This document shows, in pieces, positions 13,748 to 14,508 of a stretch of 14,508 nt of DNA. The position numbers and the translations under genes are program-made. The notes below the pieces were generated by a model, which saw only the letters and a program-made list of their open reading frames with translations, had not been told where the DNA came from and made no database searches. The stretch is from NCBI GenBank assembly GCA_002431545.1, contig DJFY01000112.1, positions 4,490-18,997 on the forward strand, written 5' to 3'. Position 1 is the first letter of the stretch; each line of letters opens with the position of its first letter. Origin of the DNA: Cellvibrionales bacterium UBA5860. GTDB taxonomy: Bacteria; Pseudomonadota; Gammaproteobacteria; Pseudomonadales; Porticoccaceae.

Positions 13748-14508
13748 TTAGCCGTTGTCCGATTTCAGAACCGCAAGAAAGGCTTCCTGAGGAATTTCAA
13801 CACTGCCGACCTGTTTCATGCGTTTTTTGCCTGCCTTTTGTTTTTCCAGCAGTTTCTTTTTGCGCGTGACGTCACCCCCATAACATTTGGCGGTGACATT
13901 TTTCCTCAGTGCCTTGACCGTAGTGCGCGCAATGATATGTCCGCCCAAAGCGGCCTGGATGGCCACATCGAACATCTGTCGGGGTATAAGCTCTTTCATT
14001 TTTTCGGTCACCGCACGACCTTTATGCTGGGCGTTATCCCGGTGAATTATCACCGCCAGCGCGTCGACCCGATCGCCATTTATCAGAATATCGAGGCGCG
14101 TCAGGGGCGCCGACTGAAAGCGTGAAAAATTATATTCCAGCGAGGCAAAACCCCGGCTGACGGATTTTAGCCGGTCAAAAAAATCCATAACCACTTCGCT
14201 CATGGGCATCTCGTAGGTCAGAGAGACCTGGCCGCCAGCGAACTGCATGTCTTTCTGTACGCCCCGCTTTTCCACGCAGAGCGAAATCACATTGCCCAGG
14301 TAGTCTTTAGGGACCAGGATATTGGCCTCGCACAACGGTTCGCGCATGTCCTGAATCCTGCCCGGATCGGGCAGGTCGGAAGGATTGGAAATGTAACTAA
14401 CTTCACCATCAGTCAATTCCACTTCGTACACGACAGTCGGCGCGGTGGTAATCAGGTCGAGATCGTATTCCCTTTCGAGCCGCTCCTGAACGATCTCCAT
14501 ATGCAGCA
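13748..14508 (-). CDS. lepA: Elongation factor 4 (LepA), C-terminal part, 5' end outside the window
   Basis: The frame is open to the window edge and encodes the last 252 or so residues of a protein that is about 600 residues long in the family. The first methionine in the window (14498-14500) is internal: the reading frame LLHMEIVQERLEREYDL is the well-known middle of LepA. The segment covers an EF-G-like domain V and the LepA-specific C-terminal domain, with VKALRKNVTAKCYGGDVTRK and the basic tail KKLLEKQKAGKKRMKQVG. LepA is a ribosome-bound translational GTPase thought to act on stalled or assembling ribosomes. The GTPase domain is not in view. The gene is the first known member of the lepA-lepB cluster. 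Confidence 0.98.
   Translation of the reverse strand, partial: LHMEIVQERLEREYDLDLITTAPTVVYEVELTDGEVSYISNPSDLPDPGRIQDMREPLCEANILVPKDYLGNVISLCVEKRGVQKDMQFAGGQVSLTYEMPMSEVVMDFFDRLKSVSRGFASLEYNFSRFQSAPLTRLDILINGDRVDALAVIIHRDNAQHKGRAVTEKMKELIPRQMFDVAIQAALGGHIIARTTVKALRKNVTAKCYGGDVTRKKKLLEKQKAGKKRMKQVGSVEIPQEAFLAVLKSDNG

Noticed and set aside
1..14508. Defence system, prophage, integron, CRISPR or biosynthetic cluster
   Set aside because: All genes belong to well-known housekeeping families in a conserved order on one strand; no integrase, transposase, repeat array or cargo gene was seen.

Overview
The window is a stretch of gammaproteobacterial core chromosome. Every gene I can support lies on the minus strand, so transcription runs from high to low coordinates. 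The order lepA-lepB-DUF4845-rnc-era-recO-acpS, followed by cysM-relA-mazG and adk-hemH, matches the pseudomonad and enterobacterial arrangement of these blocks. The DUF4845 gene between lepB and rnc, and an AlgP-like, Lys/Ala-rich DNA-binding protein with AT-hooks, point to the Pseudomonas/Cellvibrionales side of the class. I cannot name a genus from sequence alone.

Layout in transcription order. At 14508-9821 is a tight translation, secretion and RNA-processing cluster: the lepA 3' part, lepB, DUF4845, rnc, era, recO and acpS. The genes overlap or lie 3-36 nt apart and are probably one operon. A 100-bp noncoding inverted-repeat element (9708-9807) fills the gap to cysM. At 9686-5673, cysM, relA and mazG join cysteine synthesis, the stringent-response synthetase and a house-cleaning NTP pyrophosphohydrolase; relA and mazG overlap by 14 nt. 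Then come adk and hemH (5506-3548), separated by 285 nt without a visible gene. An AlgP-like protein (3348-2407) ends in a strong intrinsic terminator. tsaB and uppP (2331-782) form a close pair for tRNA t6A modification and undecaprenyl phosphate recycling. The window ends inside a beta-hydroxyacid dehydrogenase gene (704 to edge).

Functionally this is housekeeping: elongation-factor and ribosome-assembly GTPases (LepA, Era), RNA processing (RNase III), protein export (signal peptidase I), DNA repair (RecO), acyl-carrier activation, heme and cysteine synthesis, nucleotide balance and (p)ppGpp. I found no phage genes, transposase, CRISPR array, defence island, tRNA or rRNA, and no clear undescribed multi-gene system.

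The points worth a second look are small. They are the cysM leader with two mutually exclusive foldings, the terminator set within the tsaB leader, the degenerate GGATAG repeats before the dehydrogenase gene, the Asp-to-Asn change in the RNase III active site, the AT-hook protein, and two genes missing from their usual places (pdxJ between recO and acpS, rlmD between cysM and relA).
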